A DNA stretch of 64,000 nt. It comes from Photobacterium alginatilyticum. GTDB taxonomy: Bacteria; Pseudomonadota; Gammaproteobacteria; Enterobacterales; Vibrionaceae. Below the pieces are notes generated by a model, which was not told the DNA's origin, made no database searches, and saw only the letters and a program-made list of their open reading frames with translations. Shown here piece after piece: positions 27,333 through 35,496 of the stretch (within the stretch, counting starts at the first letter, position 1; each line of letters begins with the position of its first letter). The stretch is taken from assembly GCF_009910675.1 (NCBI RefSeq), contig NZ_RSEJ01000011.1, positions 62,001 to 126,000 of the forward strand. Direction: 5' to 3'. The position numbers and the translations under genes were made by a program.

Positions 27333-27708
27333 ATCATTGACCTTTGATTTATTAGGGTACGGGTTTCTTATAATAATTTGATGGTTTGTTTCTTATTGAA
27401 AAATCGATAGATATACGTGTACCTATCTTGTTATTTATTTTGTTAATACAAAAGGTGAATAATTATTTTTGATGTTGCATCTGGATGGTATGATTATTCA
27501 TCCAGCTTGTGAAATGCTGAAAAAAATGGCTTGGTTATTAAAATGCATCATGTTAGTTTTAGACTTTGTGATCAACTTAATAGACAGATGTTAATTACTA
27601 ATTGATGCTACTAGCACCTGCGTATGGTCTATAATAATAGCTGGTTTTTTGTACTGAGTTATTTAGGGATGATAACTACCGTAGAACCAAAACTACTGAG
27701 AATGACGA
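27333..27708. other. Divergent promoter region of symporter and LysR genes
   Basis: About 375 AT-rich bases between the two divergent genes. It contains one clear dyad (27481-27505). TGTGATCAACT near 27567 is only a CRP half site. No RNA gene is seen. Confidence 0.5.
27481..27505. promoter_or_regulatory. LysR-type interrupted dyad
   Basis: CTGGATG (27481-27487) and CATCCAG (27499-27505) are exact reverse complements around an 11-nt AT-rich spacer, as in LysR T-N11-A type boxes. It is 150 bp before the symporter start and 200 bp before the LysR start, a likely operator of the adjacent regulator. Confidence 0.55.
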
Positions 27709-28608
27709 ATGAAAAACATAGAAACAAAATGGCTGCAAGACTTTCTTACCCTTGCCGAGTTAAAAAATTTTTCTCATGCAGCAACTGTTCGAAATGTTAC
27801 TCAACCGGCATTTAGTCGACGAATTAAGTCGCTTGAAGCAGAGTTAGGTTTAGTATTAATTGATCGCAGTAAATCGCCTATTGAACTGACTCTGTGTGGA
27901 AAGCAGTTCAAGACAACGGCTCAATCCATTTTGCATCAAATAGATGAAGAGGTTAACCGGTTGGCCGGGAGCTCATTCCATGGTCGGCACACGGTTAGGC
28001 TCAGTGCCGCACATTCTATTGCGATCAGTTTATTGCCCAAACTGCACTCAAGTCTGTTCGACCCTAAATTGAATACCAGCTTATCAGTTGATGCCAATGA
28101 AGTTGATGATGCTGTTGAGTTACTGATCGATGGAAAATGCGATTTTCTATTCTCATTTTATGAAGATAGGTTACAAGTTGCACCTTACCGGTCAATTTAT
28201 CTTGGTCGTAGTTATCTGTATTGTGTTTCTGCTGTGGATGAAAGCGGAGAGCCGCTTTTTGATCTTGCAAATAATGATGATGTTCCTTGTTTGGACTATA
28301 CACCAGAAAGTTATATGGGAAGAGCTCTACATCGTGCAAATGGCAAGTTAACCCCTAATACTGTGTGTTCATCTTCGATGACAGATTTTATTAAAGCGCT
28401 GGTGTTACAAGGTAAGGGAATAAGCTGGTTACCAGATTATGCAATAAAAGATGAATTGGCATCAGGTCAGTTGAAAATATTGACTGAACGCGAGCCAGTT
28501 CCGTTGGATTTGTATGTTTATCGCTATTATTCCAAGTTGCATTCATCATGCGAAGCAATGTGGAATGAGTTGAGCCGAATCAGTCCGATGAAAGAACTGA
28601 ACGGTTAA
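27709..28608 (+). CDS. LysR-family regulator (HypT/YjiE-like)
   Basis: 299-aa LysR regulator. The opening KNIETKWLQDFLTLAELKNFSHAA and QPAFSRRIKSLEAELG closely follow the HypT (YjiE) subgroup from E. coli as I recall it, which responds to hypochlorite there. The helix-turn-helix is at about residues 18-42; the effector domain starts near 92. Cysteines are present in the effector domain, but no clear equivalent to the HypT redox methionines can be judged. It is divergent from the symporter-malic enzyme unit, so local metabolic control is equally plausible. Ends at a strong terminator. Confidence 0.87.
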   Translation: MKNIETKWLQDFLTLAELKNFSHAATVRNVTQPAFSRRIKSLEAELGLVLIDRSKSPIELTLCGKQFKTTAQSILHQIDEEVNRLAGSSFHGRHTVRLSAAHSIAISLLPKLHSSLFDPKLNTSLSVDANEVDDAVELLIDGKCDFLFSFYEDRLQVAPYRSIYLGRSYLYCVSAVDESGEPLFDLANNDDVPCLDYTPESYMGRALHRANGKLTPNTVCSSSMTDFIKALVLQGKGISWLPDYAIKDELASGQLKILTEREPVPLDLYVYRYYSKLHSSCEAMWNELSRISPMKELNG

Positions 28609-28637
28609 TGTTCAATAATTACATTGAACAAAAATAA

Positions 28638-28660
28638 AAAGGGCTAGCAATTAGCCCTTT
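28638..28660. terminator. Bidirectional terminator
   Basis: AAAGGGCTA (28638-28646) and TAGCCCTTT (28652-28660) with a 5-nt loop, followed by TATTTTTT on the + strand and preceded by A-runs that give T-runs on the minus strand. Serves the LysR and aspA genes. Confidence 0.88.
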
Positions 28661-28686
28661 TATTTTTTGTAACTTGTAACACTATA

Positions 28687-30117
28687 TTAGTTATATAGTT
28701 TTGCTTTGTACTCAGGGTGCATCAGGTTTTGCACCGAGAATATTTCATCTAGCTGCTCTTCGGCCAGTAGCTTGCGCTCTAGTGTTACTTCTTTAACGCT
28801 CTTGCCAGTCTCGGCACAAATCTTACCGACGATGTCACCTTCGTGGTGGCCAATGAATGGGTTAAGGTAAGTGACAATACCAATTGAGTTAAAGACGAAG
28901 TCTTCACAAACATTCTTGTTTACTGTGATACCGCTGATGCACTTGTCGGCGAGGTTAACACAAGCATTGCCGAGTAGCTCAATTGACTCGAAGATTGCCT
29001 GACCGATAACAGGCTCCATGACATTGAGCTGAAGCTGACCGGCTTCTGCGGCAAAAGTGACAGTAGTATCGTTACCAATTACTTTGAAGCAAACTTGGTT
29101 GACCACTTCAGGGATCACTGGGTTAACCTTGGCTGGCATGATTGAGGAACCTGCCTGCATTTCAGGTAGGTTAAGCTCGTTAAGGCCAGAGCGCGGGCCA
29201 GATGATAGAAGACGAAGGTCGTTACATACTTTAGACAGTTTTACTGCCAGACGTTTTAGCGCGGCATGCACGGTGACGTAGGCACCACAGTCAGATGTTG
29301 CTTCAATCAAATCTTCAGATGGTACGCAATCAAGTCCTGTTGCTTCAGCAAGGTATTTTACTGCCAGTTCCTGGTAGCCTTCAGGTGCATTGAGACCTGT
29401 ACCAATTGCTGTCGCACCCAGGTTAACTTCAAGTAGCAGTCCTGCGGCATATTTCAGGTTTTTGATTTCTTCTTTAATCAGGATGCTGAATGCGTGGAAC
29501 TCCTGACCAACTGTCATAGGTACGGCATCCTGCAATTGAGTTCGGCCCATTTTCAGAATGTCCTGGAACTCATCGCTCTTGGCATCGAAAGCAGCTTGTA
29601 AGTGTTCGATTGAACCGATCATTTTCATGATGCTGTTATAAACGGCAACACGAAAGCCTGTTGGGTAGGCGCAGTTGGTTGACTGGCTCTTGTTAACATG
29701 ATCATTAGGGTTGATGATGTCATACTCGCCTTTTTCGTGGCCTTTCAGTTCAAGGGCTACGTTGGCAATGACTTCGTTAGCATTCATGTTGACTGACGTA
29801 CCGGCACCGCCTTGGTATACATCAGAGATAAACTGATCCATGCACTTGCCGGTTTCAAGGATCAAGTCGCATGCTTCGACGATGTACTTGCCCACATCGC
29901 TAGGGATCGTACCGAGTTCAGCGTTCGCTTTAGCCGCCGCTTTTTTGGTAAACACCATACCGCGAACAAATTCAGGCACATCAGAAATCTTCATCGACGA
30001 GATATTGAAGTTCTGGTAGGCGCGTAATGAGTGGATCCCGTAATAAGCAGATGCTGGAATTTCAAGTTGACCAAGAAGATCTTCTTCAATACGTACCTTA
30101 TTAGAATTGTCGAGCAT
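28687..30117 (-). CDS. aspA: Aspartate ammonia-lyase (aspartase)
   Basis: 476-aa lyase converting L-aspartate to fumarate and ammonia. The fumarase/aspartase signature [12 protein letters not shown] is intact (near residue 320), with the [17 protein letters not shown] and [17 protein letters not shown] substrate-binding regions and the opening [24 protein letters not shown] typical of AspA. Family length fits. Fumarate so formed can feed fumarate respiration, and a Dcu antiporter gene is next to it, in divergent orientation. A CRP-like site 180 bp upstream suggests carbon control. Confidence 0.96.
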   Translation of the reverse strand: MLDNSNKVRIEEDLLGQLEIPASAYYGIHSLRAYQNFNISSMKISDVPEFVRGMVFTKKAAAKANAELGTIPSDVGKYIVEACDLILETGKCMDQFISDVYQGGAGTSVNMNANEVIANVALELKGHEKGEYDIINPNDHVNKSQSTNCAYPTGFRVAVYNSIMKMIGSIEHLQAAFDAKSDEFQDILKMGRTQLQDAVPMTVGQEFHAFSILIKEEIKNLKYAAGLLLEVNLGATAIGTGLNAPEGYQELAVKYLAEATGLDCVPSEDLIEATSDCGAYVTVHAALKRLAVKLSKVCNDLRLLSSGPRSGLNELNLPEMQAGSSIMPAKVNPVIPEVVNQVCFKVIGNDTTVTFAAEAGQLQLNVMEPVIGQAIFESIELLGNACVNLADKCISGITVNKNVCEDFVFNSIGIVTYLNPFIGHHEGDIVGKICAETGKSVKEVTLERKLLAEEQLDEIFSVQNLMHPEYKAKLYN

Positions 30118-30277
30118 AGCCGTTACCTTTATTGATAGTGAAATGACACGGACACAATGTTCTTTTTATTGTTTAAAGTGAAATGCTTAAAAGTAAGTAA
30201 CAATGCATTTATTGCATAGTGCTAATTATTTAATCAAATAGTGTTTTCTTAATTTTAAAATAATGAATAACTATGAA

Positions 30278-30294
30278 TTTTAATTCAATTAAAA
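30278..30294. promoter_or_regulatory. 17-bp AT palindrome next to CRP-like site
   Basis: TTTTAATT-C-AATTAAAA is a perfect palindrome 2 bp from the CRP-like site. The base composition is so AT-rich that chance is possible. Confidence 0.35.
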
Positions 30295-30296
30295 CC

Positions 30297-30310
30297 GTGA
30301 TTTGGCTCAC
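30297..30310. promoter_or_regulatory. CRP-like binding site upstream of aspA
   Basis: GTGA-TTTGGC-TCAC has both conserved CRP half-sites with the correct 6-bp spacer. It is about 180 bp upstream of the aspA start. aspA and dcu genes are known CRP targets in enterobacteria; use here is inference. Confidence 0.6.
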
Positions 30311-31002
30311 TCATTTTATTATGTGATTCAGGTAGGGGTTTTATGTACTACAAATAAATATCTTATGCGTATAGTGGAAAAAACAGCCAGTCTAACCATG
30401 TTAATTGTTGTGGGTTATTTTATTTTTCATGGTTGTTTGTGATTGCGGCTTGGCTGGGGTGTGTTCTGGGTTGGATGTATTTGTAATCAGTATGATGCGC
30501 AAAGGTTGTCTCCTGTGATTTTGTCGAATATTCAGTGATCTGAGTTGTGTTTCTATGATGCTGATTTCGCATGACAACTTTACTTTCAGCATTTCAATCT
30601 CGTCGAAAAGCTAAGTACAGTTTATATAAATCAAGTCTATATAAGGTTGCTGAATGAATTGGGGTGTGTAGATAACTAGCTGATAAAACTAATATTAGTC
30701 ACGATCGATTTTTTGTTCATTTGACTGAATTTGCCTTTGAAATCATAGCGAGTGTTATCAGAATACCGGTATTTCTTTTCATTACCCTTACTGTCAGTTC
30801 ATTGCATTCAAATAAACCTGGAAAATAACAAAAATAAATATACTGCGATAAGTCGTTATCAATAATCTTATCTTTATAGGCTTGTTACTCATATCTCTAT
30901 ATGTATCAGCAATTAAAAGCTGACCGGAAGCGTATTGCTTGTTTCTTGAACAGGTTAGTTGAGAAACAAATATAAATTATAAAACTAGAAAGAGGACTTA
31001 CT

Positions 31003-32307
31003 ATGCTGTTGTTGGAAATCATTCTCTTGTTGGGATGTATTATTCTTGCTGCCCGGTTGGGCGGAATAGGTGTCGGACTGGCGGGCGGTGTCGGAATGGT
31101 GATTGCTGTCTATATTATGGGTTTGGCGCCCGGCTCGATCCCCGTCTCGGTTATTTTAATCATTATGTCGGTTATTCTGGCCTTGTCGGTGATGCAGCAA
31201 GCTGGTGGTATGGGCTATATGGTGAAGTGTGCAGAAAAGATGCTGCGCAATAACCCTAAATACATCAACATCCTTGCGCCAGCGACCACTTTTACCTTAA
31301 CAACCCTTGCTGGTACGGGCTACACCGCAATGTCAGTGTTAAATGTTATCCAGCAGGTTGCCAAGGATAACGGAGTGCGTCCAAGCCAGCCATTGAGCTC
31401 GGCGGTTGTGGCTTCTCAGATTGCGATTACCGCTTCACCAATTTCAGGCGCAACGGCAGCTATGTATGTGGTCGTTGAGAAGATGGGTGTTAATTTCTTC
31501 GATGCCATTTGTGTGATTCTACCAGCAGCTCTTGTGGGCTCGGCAGTTGCTGCCTTTGTCGCAAGCAAGCAGGGTGTGGAACTGGCCGAGGATCCAATTT
31601 ATCAGGAGCGCGTCAAGAAAGGCCTGGTCAACTTTAGCTCAGAAGAAGATAAAGATGCCGAGCCAACGCCTGAAGCAAAACGTTCAGTCATGCTATTTTT
31701 GGGTGGCGTGGTATTCATTGTTGCTATGCTGATGTTCAAATCAGTTATCGGCCATACCCTGGGCTCTAAAGATATTATCGTTATCACCATGCTGTTTATT
31801 TCATTCGTGATGGCGATGACGTGTAAGGTGCAGCTGACAGATATCAAGCATGCGCCAATTTTCCGAGACGGCGCAGAATCACTGATTGTTATTCTGGGTA
31901 TTGTATGGCTGAGCTCGACGATCATCGGTGCCCATATCGGTGAAATTAAAGACGTGGCAGGTAGTGTGCTAAACGAGTATCCGGCTCTGTTGTCAGTTGT
32001 CTTCTTCGGGACCAGTGCTTTGCTGTTTAGCCAGGGAGCAACCAGTGCGCTGCTAGTACCGATTGCTGCAACGCTCGGTGTGGATGCCGGTACTATCTTG
32101 GCGAGCTTTGTTGCCGTCAGTGCGCTGTACATGACTAACATCTACCCGACGACGGCGTTTGCTATCGCAACAGATGACACTGGTTCATTCTTGAGCAGTA
32201 AGTGGAACGGCTCACTGATCGTCAACCACCCATTCTTCTTGCCGGGTATGTTGGGCATTATCAGTGCTGTACCTGTTGGCTTCTTCCTGTCAGGGATTTT
32301 CATCTAA
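31003..32307 (+). CDS. Anaerobic C4-dicarboxylate transporter (Dcu family)
   Basis: 434-aa inner-membrane transporter of the DcuA/DcuB family, exchanging fumarate, malate or aspartate for succinate, or taking them up. Family features: opening EIILLLGCIILAARLGGIGVGLAGG, AEKMLRNNPKYINILAPATT, SSAVVASQIAITASPISGA, and the ending NHPFFLPGMLGI. About ten to twelve helices. AAAGAGG precedes the start. I cannot separate DcuA from DcuB by eye. It sits divergent from aspA, a classical functional pairing, and ends at a strong terminator. Confidence 0.92.
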   Translation: MLLLEIILLLGCIILAARLGGIGVGLAGGVGMVIAVYIMGLAPGSIPVSVILIIMSVILALSVMQQAGGMGYMVKCAEKMLRNNPKYINILAPATTFTLTTLAGTGYTAMSVLNVIQQVAKDNGVRPSQPLSSAVVASQIAITASPISGATAAMYVVVEKMGVNFFDAICVILPAALVGSAVAAFVASKQGVELAEDPIYQERVKKGLVNFSSEEDKDAEPTPEAKRSVMLFLGGVVFIVAMLMFKSVIGHTLGSKDIIVITMLFISFVMAMTCKVQLTDIKHAPIFRDGAESLIVILGIVWLSSTIIGAHIGEIKDVAGSVLNEYPALLSVVFFGTSALLFSQGATSALLVPIAATLGVDAGTILASFVAVSALYMTNIYPTTAFAIATDDTGSFLSSKWNGSLIVNHPFFLPGMLGIISAVPVGFFLSGIFI

Positions 32308-32335
32308 TAATTATCATGGCGGTAAATCGATAGAA

Positions 32336-32364
32336 AAAGGCCAGGTATTCTTTACCTGGCCTTT
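32336..32364. terminator. Bidirectional terminator
   Basis: AAAGGCCAGGTA (32336-32347) pairs perfectly with TACCTGGCCTTT (32353-32364), 5-nt loop, followed by GCTTTT. It separates the convergent Dcu and GltP-like genes. Confidence 0.85.
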
Positions 32365-32391
32365 GCTTTTGTATCGCTGAGTTAGCGGGAT

Positions 32392-33681
32392 TTACGCTGC
32401 CTCTTCGCTAGTGCGGCCATAGACCTCACCGGTGTTGTTATAAACGTCGGTGTCCAGCTCGTTTTCGCTACGGCCAACTAAGATAGATACCATCAAGTCG
32501 CCACATACATTCACACTGGTACGTGCCATATCAAGGATACGGTCGATACCGGCAATAATCGCCAGCCCTTCCATTGGCAGGCCAACGGTAGTTAGAACCA
32601 GTGACAGCATGATAAGACCCGCACCCGGAACACCAGCCGTACCGATAGACGCTAGCGTCGCGGTCATGATGATGGTCAGGTAGTCGGCAAACGCAAGATC
32701 AATCCCGAATGCCTGCGCAACAAACAGTGCAGCAACACCCTGGTAAAGCGCCGTACCGTCCATATTGATGGTTGCACCTAAAGGCAGAACAAAGCTTGAA
32801 ATTCCTTTAGATACGCCCATTTCTTCACGCGCACACTTGATAGTTGCAGGCAGGGTACCTGAGCTGCTCGTGGTGGTGAACGCAACGGCTGCCGGGTTAA
32901 CAAGACCCTTGATATATGGAATTGGATTTAGGCGACCAACAAATTTGATAACACCTGAGTAGAACACCAGTACGTGCAGAAGGCTGCCGATATAGGCAAC
33001 GGCTATCACCTTAAATAGTGGTAGCAGAATATCCAGACCGTACTTACCGGCAACCCATGCCATCAGGCCGAAGATACCGTAAGGAGCTAACTTCATAACA
33101 AGCTCAGTCAGCTTGTACATGGCCTCTGCAAGGCTATCGAACACGGCAATAGCTGGTTTGGCTTTTTCGCCACACAGGTTAAGGGCGACACCCAGACCAA
33201 GAGCGAAAACAATGATTTGCAGAATGTTGCCGGCTGCCAGTGCGCTGATAGGGTTTTTAGGGACCAGATTAAGAATGGTTTGCACTAGCGTCGGAGCTTC
33301 TTTGGCGTCGGAAGCAGCTGTGGTTGCAGCCATATTCAGGCCTTCGCCAGGAGTTAGTAATGTTGCCAGGCCCAGGCCAATGCTGATAGCAACAGCAGTC
33401 GTGCCGAGATAAATGGCGACAGATTTGACACCGATGCGACCCATTTTACGGGTATCTTGCATCGACGTGACACCAACGACGAGCGAGCAGAATACCAGAG
33501 GGACGATCAGCATTTTGATGGCGTTGATAAACAGGGTACCGATAGGTTTGAGTACTTCAGCATCAGGCCCGAGAATGCTTCCCGCAATGACACCCAGTAC
33601 CATACCGACCAGAATTTTCTTCCACAGGGCCAGGTTGCCCCAAAAGCCAGCCTGGCTTTTCTTCACTTGTGCTTGTTCCAT
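32392..33681 (-). CDS. GltP-like glutamate/dicarboxylate:cation symporter
   Basis: 429-aa DAACS-family symporter. It has the canonical features the other two copies vary: IKMLIVPLVFCSLVVG, the serine-rich hairpin FTTTSSSGTLPATIKCA, PLGATINMDGTALYQG (NMDGT sodium/substrate site) and GTAGVPGAGLIMLSLVL. Length and motifs resemble proton- or sodium-coupled glutamate/aspartate carriers. A near-consensus sigma-54 promoter lies 150 bp upstream, and the adjacent two-component genes encode a sigma-54 activator, so its expression is probably switched on by that system. Confidence 0.9.
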   Translation of the reverse strand: MEQAQVKKSQAGFWGNLALWKKILVGMVLGVIAGSILGPDAEVLKPIGTLFINAIKMLIVPLVFCSLVVGVTSMQDTRKMGRIGVKSVAIYLGTTAVAISIGLGLATLLTPGEGLNMAATTAASDAKEAPTLVQTILNLVPKNPISALAAGNILQIIVFALGLGVALNLCGEKAKPAIAVFDSLAEAMYKLTELVMKLAPYGIFGLMAWVAGKYGLDILLPLFKVIAVAYIGSLLHVLVFYSGVIKFVGRLNPIPYIKGLVNPAAVAFTTTSSSGTLPATIKCAREEMGVSKGISSFVLPLGATINMDGTALYQGVAALFVAQAFGIDLAFADYLTIIMTATLASIGTAGVPGAGLIMLSLVLTTVGLPMEGLAIIAGIDRILDMARTSVNVCGDLMVSILVGRSENELDTDVYNNTGEVYGRTSEEAA

Positions 33682-33834
33682 GTTAGTTCCTTGTCCGTTG
33701 CTTATTGACTACCGGTTCTCTGTAGTCAGATAGCCGGTAACACTGAAGTCAGGTAACACCCTGTATCTTCTTGTATGTAATACATTAATAAGCGGCTAAG
33801 TGGGCATTTTTCCACTGTACCTGGAGTTATATAG

Positions 33835-33850
33835 AGCAAGCAGAGTGCCA
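33835..33850 (-). promoter_or_regulatory. Sigma-54 (-24/-12) promoter
   Basis: On the minus strand the sequence reads TGGCAC-TCTGC-TTGCT, a near-perfect match to TGGCAC-N5-TTGCW with the required GG and GC spaced by ten. It points at the symporter start at 33681, about 150 bp downstream. Confidence 0.85.
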
Positions 33851-33929
33851 GTTTTGTGTTTTGACTTTATCCTTTTGTTTTAAAAAAGAAAAACAGAATA
33901 TTAAAGGGAAGGATACTAGATGGAAGGGG

Positions 33930-34031
33930 TATAACCAAAGGAATAAGTTACCGATGTAAAATTGATGTTATTCATTTGTGATCAGTAACTTATCCTATAA
34001 GACAGAGGTTATAACTTTTCTATTGGTTATA
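33930..34031. promoter_or_regulatory. Candidate upstream activator sites for the sigma-54 regulator
   Basis: TATAACCAA (33930-33938) recurs inverted as TTGGTTATA (34023-34031). Between them AGGAATAAGTTAC (33939-33951) is nearly the reverse complement of GTAACTTATCCT (33985-33996). All lie 80-200 bp upstream of the sigma-54 promoter, where enhancer sites are expected. Confidence 0.5.
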
Positions 34032-34083
34032 GGGGTTTAGAATCCCCGTTCGTGGTTCTTGGGTAATGATTATTGGCTATGGG

Positions 34084-35496
34084 TTATTGAGACTGGGCTT
34101 TCTTCAGTCGTTTGCTCAGAGCGGGTTGCGAGATCCCCAGTAACTTGGAGGCCAGAGACTGATTGCCCTGGGCACGAAGCATGGCCTCGTTGACGAGAAG
34201 ATCTCCTACCTCCTGTAAGGTGGGGAGCGGGCGCTCCGGGTTGAAAAGCATATGCTCGGCAAGGTTTTCCGGCTCGGGGGCTGTGATCTCGCGGTCCAAT
34301 ACCTGGCGAAAAACATCCATCGATAGCATGTGCGAGCGATGCTGGCTCATCGCATCATAGGCGAGTGCGCGTAATTCTCGGACATTGCCCGGAAAGGCGT
34401 AGTTGGCCAGCAGAACCGGCAGTTCTTTGGGGATAGTCGGTTTGTTCTTCCCTAGTTCATCCGCCGCTTCCTGAAGGAAGTGCTCCAACAGCAGCGGAAT
34501 ATCCTTGTTGCGCTGGCGTAGCGGCGGGATATCGACGCGGTGAGTTTTTAAACGGTAAAAAAGGTCTTTGCGAAAATCGCCGTCTTTTTGTTTCTGTGCC
34601 AAATCCTGATGGGTTGCAACGATTACCCGTGCCCGAAGCCGCTTGGGTCGGTCGCTGCCCAGTGGGTAGTATTCGCCTTCTTGAAGGAGGCGCAGCAGTT
34701 TCACTTGTGATGCCTGGCTTAAATCGCCGATTTCATCCAGAAACAGCGTCCCGCCCGCGGCCTGCTCGATCAGTCCTGCCCGGGCTTTGTCGGCACCGGT
34801 AAATGCACCACGATGGTGGCCAAACAGGGTATCGGCAAAGACATTGTCATCGAGACCTGCCACATTGACGCTGATCAGCGAGCCGGATCGATCGCTGAGG
34901 GTGTGGATGGCCCTGGCTATCAGTTCCTTGCCGACACCGCTTTCGCCGCAGATCATGACGGGTTGGCTACTGGGCGCAACCGACTCAAGATACTGGAAGA
35001 CCGAGCGCATACCTTTGTCTTCGGTGATAATCGACGAAAAGGCCTCTGGCCGCTCTAACGTGTCGGTAAGGAAGCGACGACGCATTTCCTGATTCTCAAG
35101 CCGCATTTCCTGCATCAGGATGGCGCGCTTAATCCCCTCGATAAGCCGATCTTCTTCAGTGGTTTTCACGAAGTAGTCATAAGCGCCAAGACGGATGCAG
35201 TTCACTGCCGTTTCCAGCTGGTTCAGGCCGCTTATGATAATCACGCCGATTTCCGGATACTCTTCGACAATTCGCTGGAGCAGAACTTCACCGGAGATGT
35301 TGGGCATCGTCAGATCCAGCAGCACCAGGCCGATATTCTCCCGGGCGATAATATCCATGACTTCCCGGCTGTCCTGGCATTGGAAAATATGGTTGATGCC
35401 GCCCCGTCGTTCCAGAACAATGCTGAGACTGCGAAGAAAGGCCGCCTCATCATCAACCAGCAAGACGCCAAAACTAGGGTAGCGATTAATATTCAT
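34084..35496 (-). CDS. Sigma-54-dependent response regulator (DctD/NtrC-type)
   Basis: 470-aa activator. Receiver domain at about 8-125 with acidic pocket D15/D16 and phospho-acceptor D61 in LVLLDLTMPN. The AAA+ domain (about 150-385) has Walker A GESGVGKE, the sigma-54 contact loop GAFTGA, Walker B GGTLFLDEIGDL and the arginine-rich sensor region. The C-terminal Fis-type helix-turn-helix (NQSLASKLLGISQPALSKRL) binds enhancers. It overlaps the kinase gene by 4 bp (ATGA), so the two are translationally coupled. The likely target is the symporter next door, through the promoter at 33835. The phosphorylation signal comes from the upstream kinase. Confidence 0.94.
   Translation of the reverse strand: MNINRYPSFGVLLVDDEAAFLRSLSIVLERRGGINHIFQCQDSREVMDIIARENIGLVLLDLTMPNISGEVLLQRIVEEYPEIGVIIISGLNQLETAVNCIRLGAYDYFVKTTEEDRLIEGIKRAILMQEMRLENQEMRRRFLTDTLERPEAFSSIITEDKGMRSVFQYLESVAPSSQPVMICGESGVGKELIARAIHTLSDRSGSLISVNVAGLDDNVFADTLFGHHRGAFTGADKARAGLIEQAAGGTLFLDEIGDLSQASQVKLLRLLQEGEYYPLGSDRPKRLRARVIVATHQDLAQKQKDGDFRKDLFYRLKTHRVDIPPLRQRNKDIPLLLEHFLQEAADELGKNKPTIPKELPVLLANYAFPGNVRELRALAYDAMSQHRSHMLSMDVFRQVLDREITAPEPENLAEHMLFNPERPLPTLQEVGDLLVNEAMLRAQGNQSLASKLLGISQPALSKRLKKAQSQ

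Larger units (their letters stand above)
30118..31002. other. 885-bp divergent intergenic region, aspA-dcu
   Basis: AT-rich region between aspA and the Dcu gene. It contains a CRP-like site with a neighbouring palindrome, and an inverted repeat AACCATG (30394-30400) / CATGGTT (30428-30434). I looked for FNR boxes (TTGAT-N4-ATCAA) and found none that fit. No convincing gene or tRNA. Its length leaves room for a small RNA. Confidence 0.5.
33682..34083. other. Regulatory region before the GltP-like gene
   Basis: About 400 bases between the minus-strand response regulator gene and the minus-strand symporter gene. It contains a sigma-54 promoter, a candidate enhancer region with inverted motif copies, and GGGG/CCCC near 34032-34047 that could be a weak terminator for the regulator gene. 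No coding region is seen. Confidence 0.6.

Noticed and set aside
30118..31002. FNR boxes in the aspA-dcu region
   Set aside because: No stretch matches TTGAT-N4-ATCAA on both halves; only single half-sites occur.
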